This document shows positions 27,387 to 34,807 of a DNA stretch of 63,386 nucleotides, one piece after another. Under the pieces are notes generated by a model. The model worked only from the letters and a program-made list of their open reading frames with translations. It made no database searches and was not told the origin of the DNA. The stretch is taken from contig DATKZX010000008.1 of the NCBI GenBank assembly GCA_035527755.1, forward strand, positions 139,186 to 202,571, read 5' to 3'. The stretch comes from Methanomassiliicoccales archaeon (GTDB lineage: Archaea > Thermoplasmatota > Thermoplasmata > Methanomassiliicoccales > UBA472). The position numbers were made by a program, and so were the translations under genes. Position 1 is the first letter of the stretch, and each line of letters starts with the position of its first letter.

Positions 27387-28040
27387 ATGGCTGACGCACC
27401 AGTTCCGGACGCCAAGGCGACGACCAACAGAATGGTGATGATATTCATCTTCATCCTGGCCTTGTTCGTCATGTTCGACCCCTCGCTACGTTCCGCCCTA
27501 GGCGGCGTGGTGGGACTGGGTCTGAACCCGCTATGGGGATTCGGCGGTGATTTCCCGGTGGTAACACTGTTCATCACTGGAATGTTCATGACCGGTCTGA
27601 CCATCACTGTGAGGCATTTCTTCACCGATTACGTGAAGCAGGCTGAAAGCCAGAAGATGATCGGAGCTTTCAACAAGGAGATGAGGCAGGCCCGCCTGGA
27701 CAACAACACCTACAAGCTGAAGAAGATGACGGAGCAGCAGCCCCAGATCATGAAGGCCTCCATGGCCCAGACGACCAATCAGTTGAAGCTGATGCCGGTG
27801 ACCATGCTCATCGTCATCCCCATCTTCGCATGGCTGGCTGTGTTCATCGGAGACCTGGATAGCACCAGGATGTCCGTCCCATGGTCGAACCTGGCCGATC
27901 TGAACACCTCATACCTGTTCCCGGCCTGGATCCTGCTGTACTCCCTGATCAGCCTCCCCTTCGGTCAGCTACTGTCCCGGGGCCTTAGGTACTTCTCCTT
28001 CAAGAAGCGCCTTAACGAACTGACAGCAGCCGGGAAATGA
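27387..28040 (+). CDS. DUF106 / EMC3-type membrane protein insertase
   Basis: This archaeal member of the Oxa1/YidC/EMC3 superfamily is thought to insert membrane proteins co-translationally. It has 217 residues with an N-terminal helix (about 15-35), a second hydrophobic segment (54-75), a charged coiled-coil cytoplasmic loop rich in glutamine, lysine and methionine, and two C-terminal helices. It is 4 bases after secY and overlaps cmk, the standard archaeal order. Confidence 0.9.
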   Translation: MADAPVPDAKATTNRMVMIFIFILALFVMFDPSLRSALGGVVGLGLNPLWGFGGDFPVVTLFITGMFMTGLTITVRHFFTDYVKQAESQKMIGAFNKEMRQARLDNNTYKLKKMTEQQPQIMKASMAQTTNQLKLMPVTMLIVIPIFAWLAVFIGDLDSTRMSVPWSNLADLNTSYLFPAWILLYSLISLPFGQLLSRGLRYFSFKKRLNELTAAGK

Positions 28041-28567
28041 TCGTCACCATCAGCGGTCCGATAGGAAGCGGCAAGACCACTGTTTGCCGAATGCTCGGCG
28101 AACGGTTGGGATACCGCACGGTCATATCCGGGCTGGTCTTCCGCGAGATGGCCAGTGAGATGAACTTGTCTTTGGAGGAGTTCGGCCATCGGGCCGAGGC
28201 CGACCCCAAGTACGACCGTCTGATCGACGAACGCATGGTGGACATCGCCCGAAAGGAGGACAATGTCATCCTGGAAGGGCGCCTGGCCGGACAGATGTTG
28301 CGCCGCAACTCCATTCCGGCCTTCTGCATTTTTTTAGACGCTCCCCTGGAGATACGCACCCAACGCGTCTCCGGAAGAGAAGGTGTAGTCTTACGCGAGG
28401 CCATGGACGAGATGAGCTCCCGTGAGGCAAGCGAAGTGCTAAGGTATCGCAAATACTACGATATTGACGTGACCGACCGTTCCATATACGATATGGTGAT
28501 CGACACCGGTGCGCTGACCCCGGAGCAGGTGGTCGACAGCATCATCTGCCGCATAAGGGGAGATTGA
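28037..28567 (+). CDS. cmk: cytidylate kinase (archaeal type)
   Basis: This kinase phosphorylates CMP and dCMP to the diphosphates with ATP. It has 176 residues. The P-loop GPIGSGKTT is at residues 7-15. LID-type and NMP-binding residues follow (ILEGRLAG, RTQRVSGREG). ATG overlaps the DUF106 stop (ATGA). Confidence 0.94.
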   Translation: MIVTISGPIGSGKTTVCRMLGERLGYRTVISGLVFREMASEMNLSLEEFGHRAEADPKYDRLIDERMVDIARKEDNVILEGRLAGQMLRRNSIPAFCIFLDAPLEIRTQRVSGREGVVLREAMDEMSSREASEVLRYRKYYDIDVTDRSIYDMVIDTGALTPEQVVDSIICRIRGD

Positions 28568-28568
28568 T

Positions 28569-29525
28569 ATGCTGGTGCGGGACAAGGACCCCCGGACGCT
28601 GCCGAACGGGAAGCGGCCTGAGGACCGCAGCATAGAAGAACTGCTCTCCGCCGGCGTCATCGTTCTCGACAAGGTGCAGGGACCTACCTCCCATCAGGTC
28701 ACCGCCTGGGTGCAGGACATGCTGGGTGTGGAGAAGATCGGGCACGGCGGTACTCTGGACCCCAACGTGAGCGGCGTTCTGCCCATCGCATTGGGAAAGG
28801 CGATACGCATGACCGACCTGGTGCTGCGTTCCGACAAGCAGTACGTCTGTCACCTCTACCTTCACCGTCAGGTTCCCGAAGAAAAGGTGCTCAACGTCAT
28901 CGGCACCTTCGTAGGCCCCATCTATCAGACGCCGCCGGTCCGTTCCGCGGTCAAGATCCAGATGCGTGTACGCAAGGTCCATACCATCGACATTCTGGAG
29001 ATGTCCGGACGGGACGTTCTCTTCAAGATCGATTGCGACGCCGGGACGTACATACGCACACTGTGCACCGATATCGGTGACGCGCTCGGTGTCGGGGCAA
29101 ACATGAAAGCGCTGCGTCGCACCCGCTCGGGCCGGATGACCGAAGATGAGGCGGTCACCCTGCAGGACCTCAAGGACGCCACGGTGCAATGGAAGCAGGG
29201 GGACGATTCCTGGTTGAGAAGCATGGTGCGCCCCATGGAGATACTGCTGGAGCCGTTGCCTAAAGTGATCGTCAAGGACGGTACGGTGGACGCCATAGCG
29301 CACGGGGCCGACCTGAACGCCCCGGGCATCATCAGCCTGGACGAGGGAATAGAGAAGGGTGGTCCGGTGGCCATGCTCACCGTGAAAGGGGAGGCGTTAG
29401 GTCTGGGAACAGCGGCCATGTCCTCCCGCGATATGTTCAAAGCTTACAAAGGCCGAGCGGTCAAGACCGTCCGGGTGTTCATTCCAGAAGGTACGTACCC
29501 ACGCATGTGGGGGGATCAGCAGTAG
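28569..29525 (+). CDS. cbf5: tRNA/rRNA pseudouridine synthase Cbf5
   Basis: This is the catalytic subunit of H/ACA ribonucleoproteins, also able to make psi55 in tRNA. The 318 residues contain the catalytic aspartate in GHGGTLDPNVSG (Asp64), the substrate-loop RSGRMTEDEAV segment, and a C-terminal PUA domain (about residues 235-305). It ends the uninterrupted operon started at rpl3. The last 10 bases overlap the convergent nuclease gene. Confidence 0.95.
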   Translation: MLVRDKDPRTLPNGKRPEDRSIEELLSAGVIVLDKVQGPTSHQVTAWVQDMLGVEKIGHGGTLDPNVSGVLPIALGKAIRMTDLVLRSDKQYVCHLYLHRQVPEEKVLNVIGTFVGPIYQTPPVRSAVKIQMRVRKVHTIDILEMSGRDVLFKIDCDAGTYIRTLCTDIGDALGVGANMKALRRTRSGRMTEDEAVTLQDLKDATVQWKQGDDSWLRSMVRPMEILLEPLPKVIVKDGTVDAIAHGADLNAPGIISLDEGIEKGGPVAMLTVKGEALGLGTAAMSSRDMFKAYKGRAVKTVRVFIPEGTYPRMWGDQQ

Positions 29526-30499
29526 CTGCCTAGATTGCTCTGCCCCTTTTTCAACGGCACGGCGGTGATCCCCAGCCGTTCCCTGATCTCCTTGGCCAAT
29601 ATCTCCTCCGAACCATGATGTATGTACACCTGGTCCGGAGAGCATCTCTTGACGAAGTCTATTATCTCGTAGAAATCGGCGTGGTCGGAGTAGGCGAACC
29701 CCTCGTCCATGCCCCAGCTGCGCCCGCTCACGCACCAGCCGGAGACGGTGGCGGTACGCCTCTTCTTCAGTGCGGAAAGGCCGTTCTCCCCCTTGGTATT
29801 GTGACTGATGACCAGCTGCGGCGTATCGTCCGCCGGATCGAACGGCAGATAATCGAACTTCAGGTCGTCCGCCTCCATCATGCGGGTGGTGTCCAGCACC
29901 GAACCGTGCAGCCGGGGCTGGAACTCCTTGAGCATGGTGGTCAGCTCCTGCGATTTGCCTAAAGGATAGGAATACAGCACCGCCGAGCATCCCTGGTTCA
30001 AGGTGTCCTCCACCCAGTCGCGGATGACGCCCATCATGGCGTTGCGGTTCGGGAAGCGGTAGCGCGGATTTCCGTAAGTAGCCTCGATGATCAGCGCGTC
30101 GCACTTCTGCGGACGGGCGCCTTCCATGCCCAGACGGTCCTGGGGGCAGAAATCGCCGGTGTACAGCACCTTCTTCCCCTCGTCGATCATGAACATGTTG
30201 GAACCGAGTATGTGACCGGCGCCGCTGGCATTGACCGACGGAAGATCGCCACGCTCCACGTTCTCCAGGTAGTTCTTGGACTTCTTGCTCTTGACCCGCC
30301 CGCGCAGGCAGCGCAGGGTGATGTCCGAGCAGAACAGCGGACCGCCGTCAAAGCTCGAGGGCATGTGATCGGAATGGGCGTGGGAGACGCAGCAAATACC
30401 GGCGGCAGAGACCTTGCGGGGGTCGAGAAAGTATTTCATCTGGCCGGAAGTAACTTCTATGCCATTGTCTGAGACAACGGAAAGCCCATCTCTTTCCAT
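29516..30499 (-). CDS. metallo-beta-lactamase/beta-CASP nuclease-like protein
   Basis: This is an RNA- or DNA-processing hydrolase of the beta-CASP family (Ysh1/CPSF or Artemis-like). From ATG 30499 it has about 327 residues, shorter than the KH-domain aCPSF1 type. Motif 2 HAHSDHM, motif 3 region GHILGSNMF, GDFC, ATYGNPRY and SDHADFYEI supply the zinc ligands. The chosen ATG lies about 22 bases after a TATA box (30521-30530), making a leaderless start; the frame is open 18 codons further. The start codon sits inside a perfect palindrome. Confidence 0.82.
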   Translation of the reverse strand: MERDGLSVVSDNGIEVTSGQMKYFLDPRKVSAAGICCVSHAHSDHMPSSFDGGPLFCSDITLRCLRGRVKSKKSKNYLENVERGDLPSVNASGAGHILGSNMFMIDEGKKVLYTGDFCPQDRLGMEGARPQKCDALIIEATYGNPRYRFPNRNAMMGVIRDWVEDTLNQGCSAVLYSYPLGKSQELTTMLKEFQPRLHGSVLDTTRMMEADDLKFDYLPFDPADDTPQLVISHNTKGENGLSALKKRRTATVSGWCVSGRSWGMDEGFAYSDHADFYEIIDFVKRCSPDQVYIHHGSEEILAKEIRERLGITAVPLKKGQSNLGSYC

Positions 30500-30512
30500 T
30501 GTCCGGACAATG
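30462..30512. promoter_or_regulatory. pair of related dyad-symmetric sites at the nuclease gene start
   Basis: CATTGTCCGGACAATG (30497-30512) is a perfect 16-base palindrome covering the start codon. A second site, CC-A-TTGTCT-G-AGACAA-C-GG (30462-30480), shares TTGTC half-sites. Their centres are about 33 bases apart, roughly three helical turns. This suggests cooperative binding of a dimeric regulator, perhaps autogenous. The second site lies inside the coding sequence. Confidence 0.5.
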
Positions 30513-30520
30513 CACCCTCG

Positions 30521-30530
30521 GATATTTACC
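30521..30530 (-). promoter_or_regulatory. TATA box of the beta-CASP nuclease gene
   Basis: On the minus strand GGTAAATATC lies about 22-31 bases before the ATG at 30499, giving a predicted transcription start at or next to the start codon. The perfect palindrome lies between box and start, where a bound protein would block polymerase. Confidence 0.5.
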
Positions 30531-30595
30531 AGTAGCGAGGACGTATCCATCATCGTCGTGGATGGTGTGCGGGACCGTACTCACGTTCGCCCGTA

Positions 30596-30715
30596 TCAGG
30601 ACAGCATGATCATCACCAGGACGATGTGCGCGATCAGCACTATTCCCAGCGCATATCCGAAGACCTTCTTGCGGCGCAGTTCCATCTCACGTGCGGTGGT
30701 TTCAATCAGGATCAT
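30596..30715 (-). CDS. 39-residue single-pass membrane protein
   Basis: A short frame reads MILIETTAREMELRRKKVFG and then a clean hydrophobic helix of about 18 residues ending VMIMLS. The positive KK/RR side would face the cytoplasm. A TATA-like GATTTATC is about 30 bases upstream, so a leaderless start is possible. It lies just upstream of the nuclease gene. The basic-then-hydrophobic pattern makes it credible, but no family is recognised. Confidence 0.5.
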   Translation of the reverse strand: MILIETTAREMELRRKKVFGYALGIVLIAHIVLVMIMLS

Positions 30716-30752
30716 CTCTATCTATCATTCGAAGGTGGGACGATAAATCTTA

Positions 30753-30936
30753 TCAATGGCCATTGACGGTGATGACATTACCAGATGCTGATATGATGGC
30801 GGTGTCCCTGCTGTAGAACGAGGCGCCATACATTGGGTCGCTGCTGGATATCGATGCTAGGTTGTACAGTGTATCGTTCAGCTGGCACTGCAGGGCGATG
30901 GCGCGTGGGAGGATTATGGTGTTCATGCCCTGCTGG
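30753..30936 (-). repeat. repeat A, copy 1 (N-terminal segment)
   Basis: This segment aligns at nucleotide level with 34403-34579. The last 60 bases, up to the shared GGTGTTCATGCCCTGCTGGAA on the plus strand, are almost identical; the rest is moderately diverged. Homology stops sharply at that point in both copies. Confidence 0.7.
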
Positions 30937-30980
30937 AAGCGGGAGTTAGCGGTGCTGACGTTGAGGTTAATGAGGTACAC
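30753..30980 (-). pseudogene. cassette remnant 1: N-terminal-domain fragment of the repeated membrane protein
   Basis: The 75-codon frame contains MNTIILPRAIALQCQLNDT, nearly identical to the start of the third cassette (34567), then stops after SASGNVITVNGH where that protein continues for over 380 residues. A stop codon (TAG) immediately precedes the GTG at 30980. In-frame sequence upstream of the shared methionine (VYLINLNVSTANSRFQQG) suggests the ancestral protein extended further N-terminally. It is therefore truncated at both ends. It could still be a short expressed peptide, but decay is more likely. Confidence 0.65.
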
Positions 30981-31006
30981 CTAGTCGTCCGCCTTTCAAC
31001 CATTAT

Positions 31007-31525
31007 TCATTCAGATGGCCCAGAGGTAAACCATCTGACACCGTTTGTATTCTTTAGAAATTCTTCGTAGTTCAATAATTTATTTCCAGTGATTGATTGA
31101 TACATTTCCTTGATTTTACGCCCAGACTCATAGTTTAATTCAATTGAACCTAACTTTCCATCGCTAAATTTTAAACTCGAATAAGGAGACCAAAAATCAT
31201 CCCCTGGCCATAGATTCAACCATTGGATATCAGTCCATTTTTTTTCTACCGATTTACTGAGTAAATATTTTATTTTTATTGATTCATTAGATAATTGAAC
31301 CTCTATTGGCGAAAACAGCCGAATATCCACTTCGAGAATAATTATGATAAATAATGTAATCGATAAAATTGCTCCCGTAATCACCCAGAAGTCGAATAAT
31401 ATTTGAGCCAATACAGTCAGAAAAATAAATCCTAAATATAATATATAATAATATTTTTTACTGATCTTTGGTATCGGAATAGGATAGGTAATCACATCTG
31501 CCTCTGAATTATTCAAGACCTTCAA
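31007..31525 (-). CDS. cassette 2 partner: small two-helix membrane protein with PH-like tail
   Basis: This protein of about 172 residues has two adjacent transmembrane helices near the N-terminus and a C-terminal beta-rich domain (IKIKYLLSKSVEKKWTDI) resembling bacterial PH domains. It starts with TTG at 31525 overlapping the stop of the large cassette gene (TTGA), or at a TTG nine bases on, after GGAGG at 31530. The DNA is strikingly AT-rich compared with the flanks, suggesting transfer. The layout matches the gene at 32787-33257, although sequence similarity is low. Confidence 0.65.
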   Translation of the reverse strand: MKVLNNSEADVITYPIPIPKISKKYYYILYLGFIFLTVLAQILFDFWVITGAILSITLFIIIILEVDIRLFSPIEVQLSNESIKIKYLLSKSVEKKWTDIQWLNLWPGDDFWSPYSSLKFSDGKLGSIELNYESGRKIKEMYQSITGNKLLNYEEFLKNTNGVRWFTSGPSE

Positions 31526-32790
31526 TCCTCCAAATACAAAGAACCGAGACTGAATAATACCGCGCAACCACCCGTGAGAATCGCTGTGACGTCAAAGGCT
31601 AATTTCGCCCCACAATTTTTTGATCCTCCGTATTTAAGATTGAGTAATCCCTCCCCTATTGAGAATAGACCAAATTCCAATCCAATGAACCCGGCCCAAC
31701 TTTTCAATGGGCCTCCGAAAATGGTGGATGTTCCGATTATCACTCCAAGCACGCCTGCGGCGAAGCTGCACAGACCGAAAAGACCGATATTGGAAAGGCC
31801 CGCTATCGCCAGCGAGAGCATCGTCGCCTGCGCTGCGACATATCCGAAGATAAACCCGAACATTGTCAACCCTGCAGACCAATCGAGACCTTCCTGGGAC
31901 TGCTCCTCCTCCGGAGTTTGCGGTCCTGCCCCCGCGTCCAAAGCGAGATCCCGAACATAGTCCGCTGTCAATCCATCGATGTTAACGTTAAAAGATTCAC
32001 CTCCGATATAATTTGAGGATAACATCTGTTCAATTATGTACATAACCGCGACGGATGCGATTATCCCGACTATGAAGCCGAAAACATTCGTGATAGCACT
32101 GATCGCCAGAACGATCACAAAGAATATCGTTGCTATTCCGAACAGTATCCAATAAAGCTCCCCGTTGAGCGCATTGACGAAATTCGATGCCCCCTTTGCA
32201 GAGATGGAACCGGTGCTCTCAACGTCCGATTGAATGAGGAGCATCGCGGAGTTCAATCCGGCCAGATAGGAATTGATAGCGTTCGTGACCGAAGATATCA
32301 ACGGATCGAACACCGCGGTCAATGTTGCTGTAATAAAATCGATCGCCCAGTCCACGAACGCCATGAACGCATCGACTATCGCGTCCACCGCGCCCTGAAC
32401 CGCCGCCGCGGCGGCGGAGAACATGTTACCTATCGCCTCCAGCCCAATCTCCACCAGGTGCACGAACAGCAGCAGCAGTCCGCCGCTGGCCACCCACACC
32501 AGGAAGTTGAAGATCATGTTTGCTATGTCACTGATGACGTCCAGCGGGTCAAAGAAGTTCGGCGCCTCGCCCAGACCGGAGTTCATTACGGACGTGGGTA
32601 TCGACGACAATATGTCGTTCGGCAGGTGCAGCAGGTAGACAGCGGTCGACGATATCGTCACATTGTTGCCGATTCGCGCACCCGTCGCGTTATGCGTGAG
32701 CTTGGTCAGTATGACCTCGGCCTGCGTGGCGGTGACGTTCTTGCTGATGACCGCGATTACGTGAGCGGAGGCGATGCACGTGGGGATCAT
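31522..32790 (-). CDS. cassette 2: multi-pass membrane protein lacking its N-terminal segment
   Basis: This 422-residue protein starts at ATG 32790, overlapping the previous stop (ATGA). Residues 8-140 closely match the third cassette: VIAVISKNVTATQAEVILTK, then a hydrophobic LLLLFVHLVEIGLEAIGNM helix and an alanine-rich amphipathic helix. After FVDW the sequences diverge completely; here the C-terminal part has about six further membrane helices and an EEEQSQEG loop. The first residues (MIPTCIA) are not homologous, so the gene was joined at a repeat boundary. Function unknown. Confidence 0.7.
   Translation of the reverse strand: MIPTCIASAHVIAVISKNVTATQAEVILTKLTHNATGARIGNNVTISSTAVYLLHLPNDILSSIPTSVMNSGLGEAPNFFDPLDVISDIANMIFNFLVWVASGGLLLLFVHLVEIGLEAIGNMFSAAAAAVQGAVDAIVDAFMAFVDWAIDFITATLTAVFDPLISSVTNAINSYLAGLNSAMLLIQSDVESTGSISAKGASNFVNALNGELYWILFGIATIFFVIVLAISAITNVFGFIVGIIASVAVMYIIEQMLSSNYIGGESFNVNIDGLTADYVRDLALDAGAGPQTPEEEQSQEGLDWSAGLTMFGFIFGYVAAQATMLSLAIAGLSNIGLFGLCSFAAGVLGVIIGTSTIFGGPLKSWAGFIGLEFGLFSIGEGLLNLKYGGSKNCGAKLAFDVTAILTGGCAVLFSLGSLYLED
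32369..32782 (-). repeat. repeat B, copy 1 (conserved middle segment)
   Basis: This segment aligns with 33985-34445 at roughly four identical bases in five by eye. It covers the extracellular-like segment, the first membrane helices and the alanine-rich helix of the cassette proteins. A local insertion after the MNSG motif (32580 region) distinguishes the copies. Confidence 0.7.
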
Positions 32791-33257
32791 AGGTTCCTGA
32801 ATCTGTTCTTCAGATCTTTAGCCAACCAGACCTCCCGCAGGGGCTTGTTCATTAAGAGATCGTAACGTTTCGCAATCTCGACAGCTGCGCTGTAACTGAC
32901 ATAGTTGAATTTCCTACCAAAATAGAAGATGATTGCCGGTGCGACTGTCGTTTCAGGACTTGAGCTGAGGCCGTAAGAGTTCAGTTTTGCCCAGGGGATA
33001 GATGTTCTCTTACCATTCACATAAAAAAGATCAACGCCGTGGTCTCCGACCCCTATCTTCAAGGGCACAGTGTAATCCCGAGCATACCAAAGACCGAAAT
33101 AGATCAGTAAAGCCATGAATACAGAGACGATAATTGGAATCAATCTTTGATAAACAATAATAAGAGGAAATCCAGATAGAGCGATGATTAGTGATAGTAC
33201 CTTCCATTTTTTTCTATGGTTTTCATTTCGAGGATAATCGAACGTTGCGTAATCCAT
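32787..33257 (-). CDS. cassette 3 partner: small two-helix membrane protein with PH-like tail
   Basis: This 156-residue protein begins MDYATFDYPRNENHRKKWK, then has two close hydrophobic helices (about 20-60) and a PH-like beta domain (VDLFYVNGKRTSIPWAKL). ATG 33257 is two bases after the stop of the large cassette protein, with GGTGG upstream, so expression is coupled. It parallels 31007-31525 in size and design. The pairing of a large and a small membrane protein is the repeating unit of the island. Confidence 0.65.
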   Translation of the reverse strand: MDYATFDYPRNENHRKKWKVLSLIIALSGFPLIIVYQRLIPIIVSVFMALLIYFGLWYARDYTVPLKIGVGDHGVDLFYVNGKRTSIPWAKLNSYGLSSSPETTVAPAIIFYFGRKFNYVSYSAAVEIAKRYDLLMNKPLREVWLAKDLKNRFRNL

Positions 33258-33259
33258 TA

Positions 33260-34567
33260 TTATACCACCATGCAAACGATATTTGAGATAAGCAGTATCG
33301 CGAGGAGTGTGTTACAACCAAAAATAATCAATTGAAGATCGTGGTCTAGATTGGCGATTGGTTTGAATGATTCGATGATTAATATCCCGCATATGGCGCA
33401 CAACAACACGTTCACCAGGATATCTTGGCTGGCGAGCGAATAGAAGGATATTATCAGGCAGAAGAGGGTGACCGCCAGACTACCGATTGAGCCGGTCGCG
33501 TCCCATGCTAACATAGATGGGATGATTGCTATTGTGAACCAAAAGCTATTGAGAATGCCAACAATAATGTCCGCACCACTCTGTTGTCCAAAGAAGCTCA
33601 CTATCCATGCGCTCACAGAATCCTCGCTTGTATCGTTCGGATTACCAGGGTCGTCCCCATTGGGATTAATGCCTAAAATTTCTGTTATCAGAACCATGAC
33701 CACAATCGTCACAAGGGTTCCCAACAGGAAGGTCATTCCACCAGAAATTATCTTCAATGCAAGAAGAACGGCATTAATACCTATTGCCAGTATGAACATC
33801 GATAAGAACAGATTGCCGTATAAAGCGTCAGATAGTGAGGACTTGTCATCATTATCCCCTGTTTCATTAACACAGTTCGCTGCCGCACTGATTGACGAAT
33901 AAGAATTCTCCCCAAGACTCAGGATAGGAGCAAGTACCGATGCATAGAGCTGATTCATCATCTCTATTGCTATAACTATGATCCAGTCCACGAACGCTGC
34001 GAACGCATCGACTATCGCGTCCATCGCGTCCTGCACCGCTGCCGCTGCGGCGGAGAGCATGTTGCCTATCGCTTCCAGCCCTATCTCCACCAGGTGGATG
34101 AAGAGAAGCAGCAGTCCGCCGCTGGCGACGAACACCAGGAAGTTGAAGATCATGCCGGCGATTTCGGTTATGCCACTGAAGATAACGAATATCTGATGTA
34201 CCGGGTCAAAATAGTAATGTCCCCCGCCCATGCCCGAGTTCATCACCGATGTGGGTATCGCCGAAAGTATATCGTTCGGCAGGTGCAGTAGATAGACGGC
34301 GGTCGATGAGATGGTTACGTTGTTGCCGATGCGCGCCCCAGTGGCGTTGTGCGTCAATTTCGTCAATATCGCCTCGGCCTGCGCGGCGGTGACGTTCTTC
34401 GAGATGACCGCGATGACGTGACCGGAGGCGGAGGCGCTCGAGGCGTCGGTGCTGTAGAACGAAGCTCCGTACAGAGGATCGCCGCTGGAGATCGATGCCA
34501 AGTTGTAAAGCGTGTCGTTGAGCTGGCACTGCAGAGCGATGGCGCGTGGGAGGATTATGGTGTTCAT
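33260..34567 (-). CDS. cassette 3: multi-pass membrane protein, conserved N-terminal and variable C-terminal part
   Basis: This 435-residue protein reads MNTIILPRAIALQCQLNDT at the start, has no signal peptide, and a thread of hydrophilic sequence up to about 115. A conserved membrane segment (LLLLFIHLVEIGLEAIGNM) and alanine-rich helix follow. From residue about 215 on, the sequence is unrelated to cassette 2 and has about six membrane helices. A TATA-like TTTAAATAT lies about 30 bases upstream. The first cassette shows that homologous sequence once extended further N-terminally. Function unknown. Confidence 0.7.
   Translation of the reverse strand: MNTIILPRAIALQCQLNDTLYNLASISSGDPLYGASFYSTDASSASASGHVIAVISKNVTAAQAEAILTKLTHNATGARIGNNVTISSTAVYLLHLPNDILSAIPTSVMNSGMGGGHYYFDPVHQIFVIFSGITEIAGMIFNFLVFVASGGLLLLFIHLVEIGLEAIGNMLSAAAAAVQDAMDAIVDAFAAFVDWIIVIAIEMMNQLYASVLAPILSLGENSYSSISAAANCVNETGDNDDKSSLSDALYGNLFLSMFILAIGINAVLLALKIISGGMTFLLGTLVTIVVMVLITEILGINPNGDDPGNPNDTSEDSVSAWIVSFFGQQSGADIIVGILNSFWFTIAIIPSMLAWDATGSIGSLAVTLFCLIISFYSLASQDILVNVLLCAICGILIIESFKPIANLDHDLQLIIFGCNTLLAILLISNIVCMVV
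33985..34445 (-). repeat. repeat B, copy 2
   Basis: This is the counterpart of 32369-32782 inside the third cassette. Together with repeat A it shows that this cassette carries both segments contiguously, whereas cassette 1 retains only A and cassette 2 only B. Confidence 0.7.
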
Positions 34568-34579
34568 GCCCTGCTGGAA
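34403..34579 (-). repeat. repeat A, copy 2
   Basis: This is the counterpart of 30753-30936. Identity ends abruptly after the plus-strand CTGCTGGAA; beyond it lies AT-rich unique sequence. Confidence 0.7.
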
Positions 34580-34807
34580 ATATTTTTATGAACGATATTT
34601 AAAAAATAGCCTTTGAGTTGCTTATTAGAAAATTGTTTGTTTCCTTGAACATCGTTAGTAGAAACGGAAGCATCAGCCATCCGATGTGTCCATTCCAGAT
34701 CGATATCGTATCTCGTCGATCTCGATGATCGCGCCGTCCATTTTCACCGACCTCTCCCCTTCAGCCCTTTATACCCTCAAAGCGAAGCGAGCGTAGAGAG
34801 AGAGAAA
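34580..34807. other. AT-rich edge of the cassette island
   Basis: The first 60 bases are AT-rich and hold the probable promoter of cassette 3 on the minus strand. The remainder carries no convincing gene. CTTTATACC at about 34768 is a TATA candidate for the RecA-like gene on the plus strand. Confidence 0.45.

Noticed and set aside
30753-34583. Insertion sequence or transposon island
   Set aside because: No transposase, integrase or terminal inverted repeats were found; the repeats are gene segments, not mobile-element ends.
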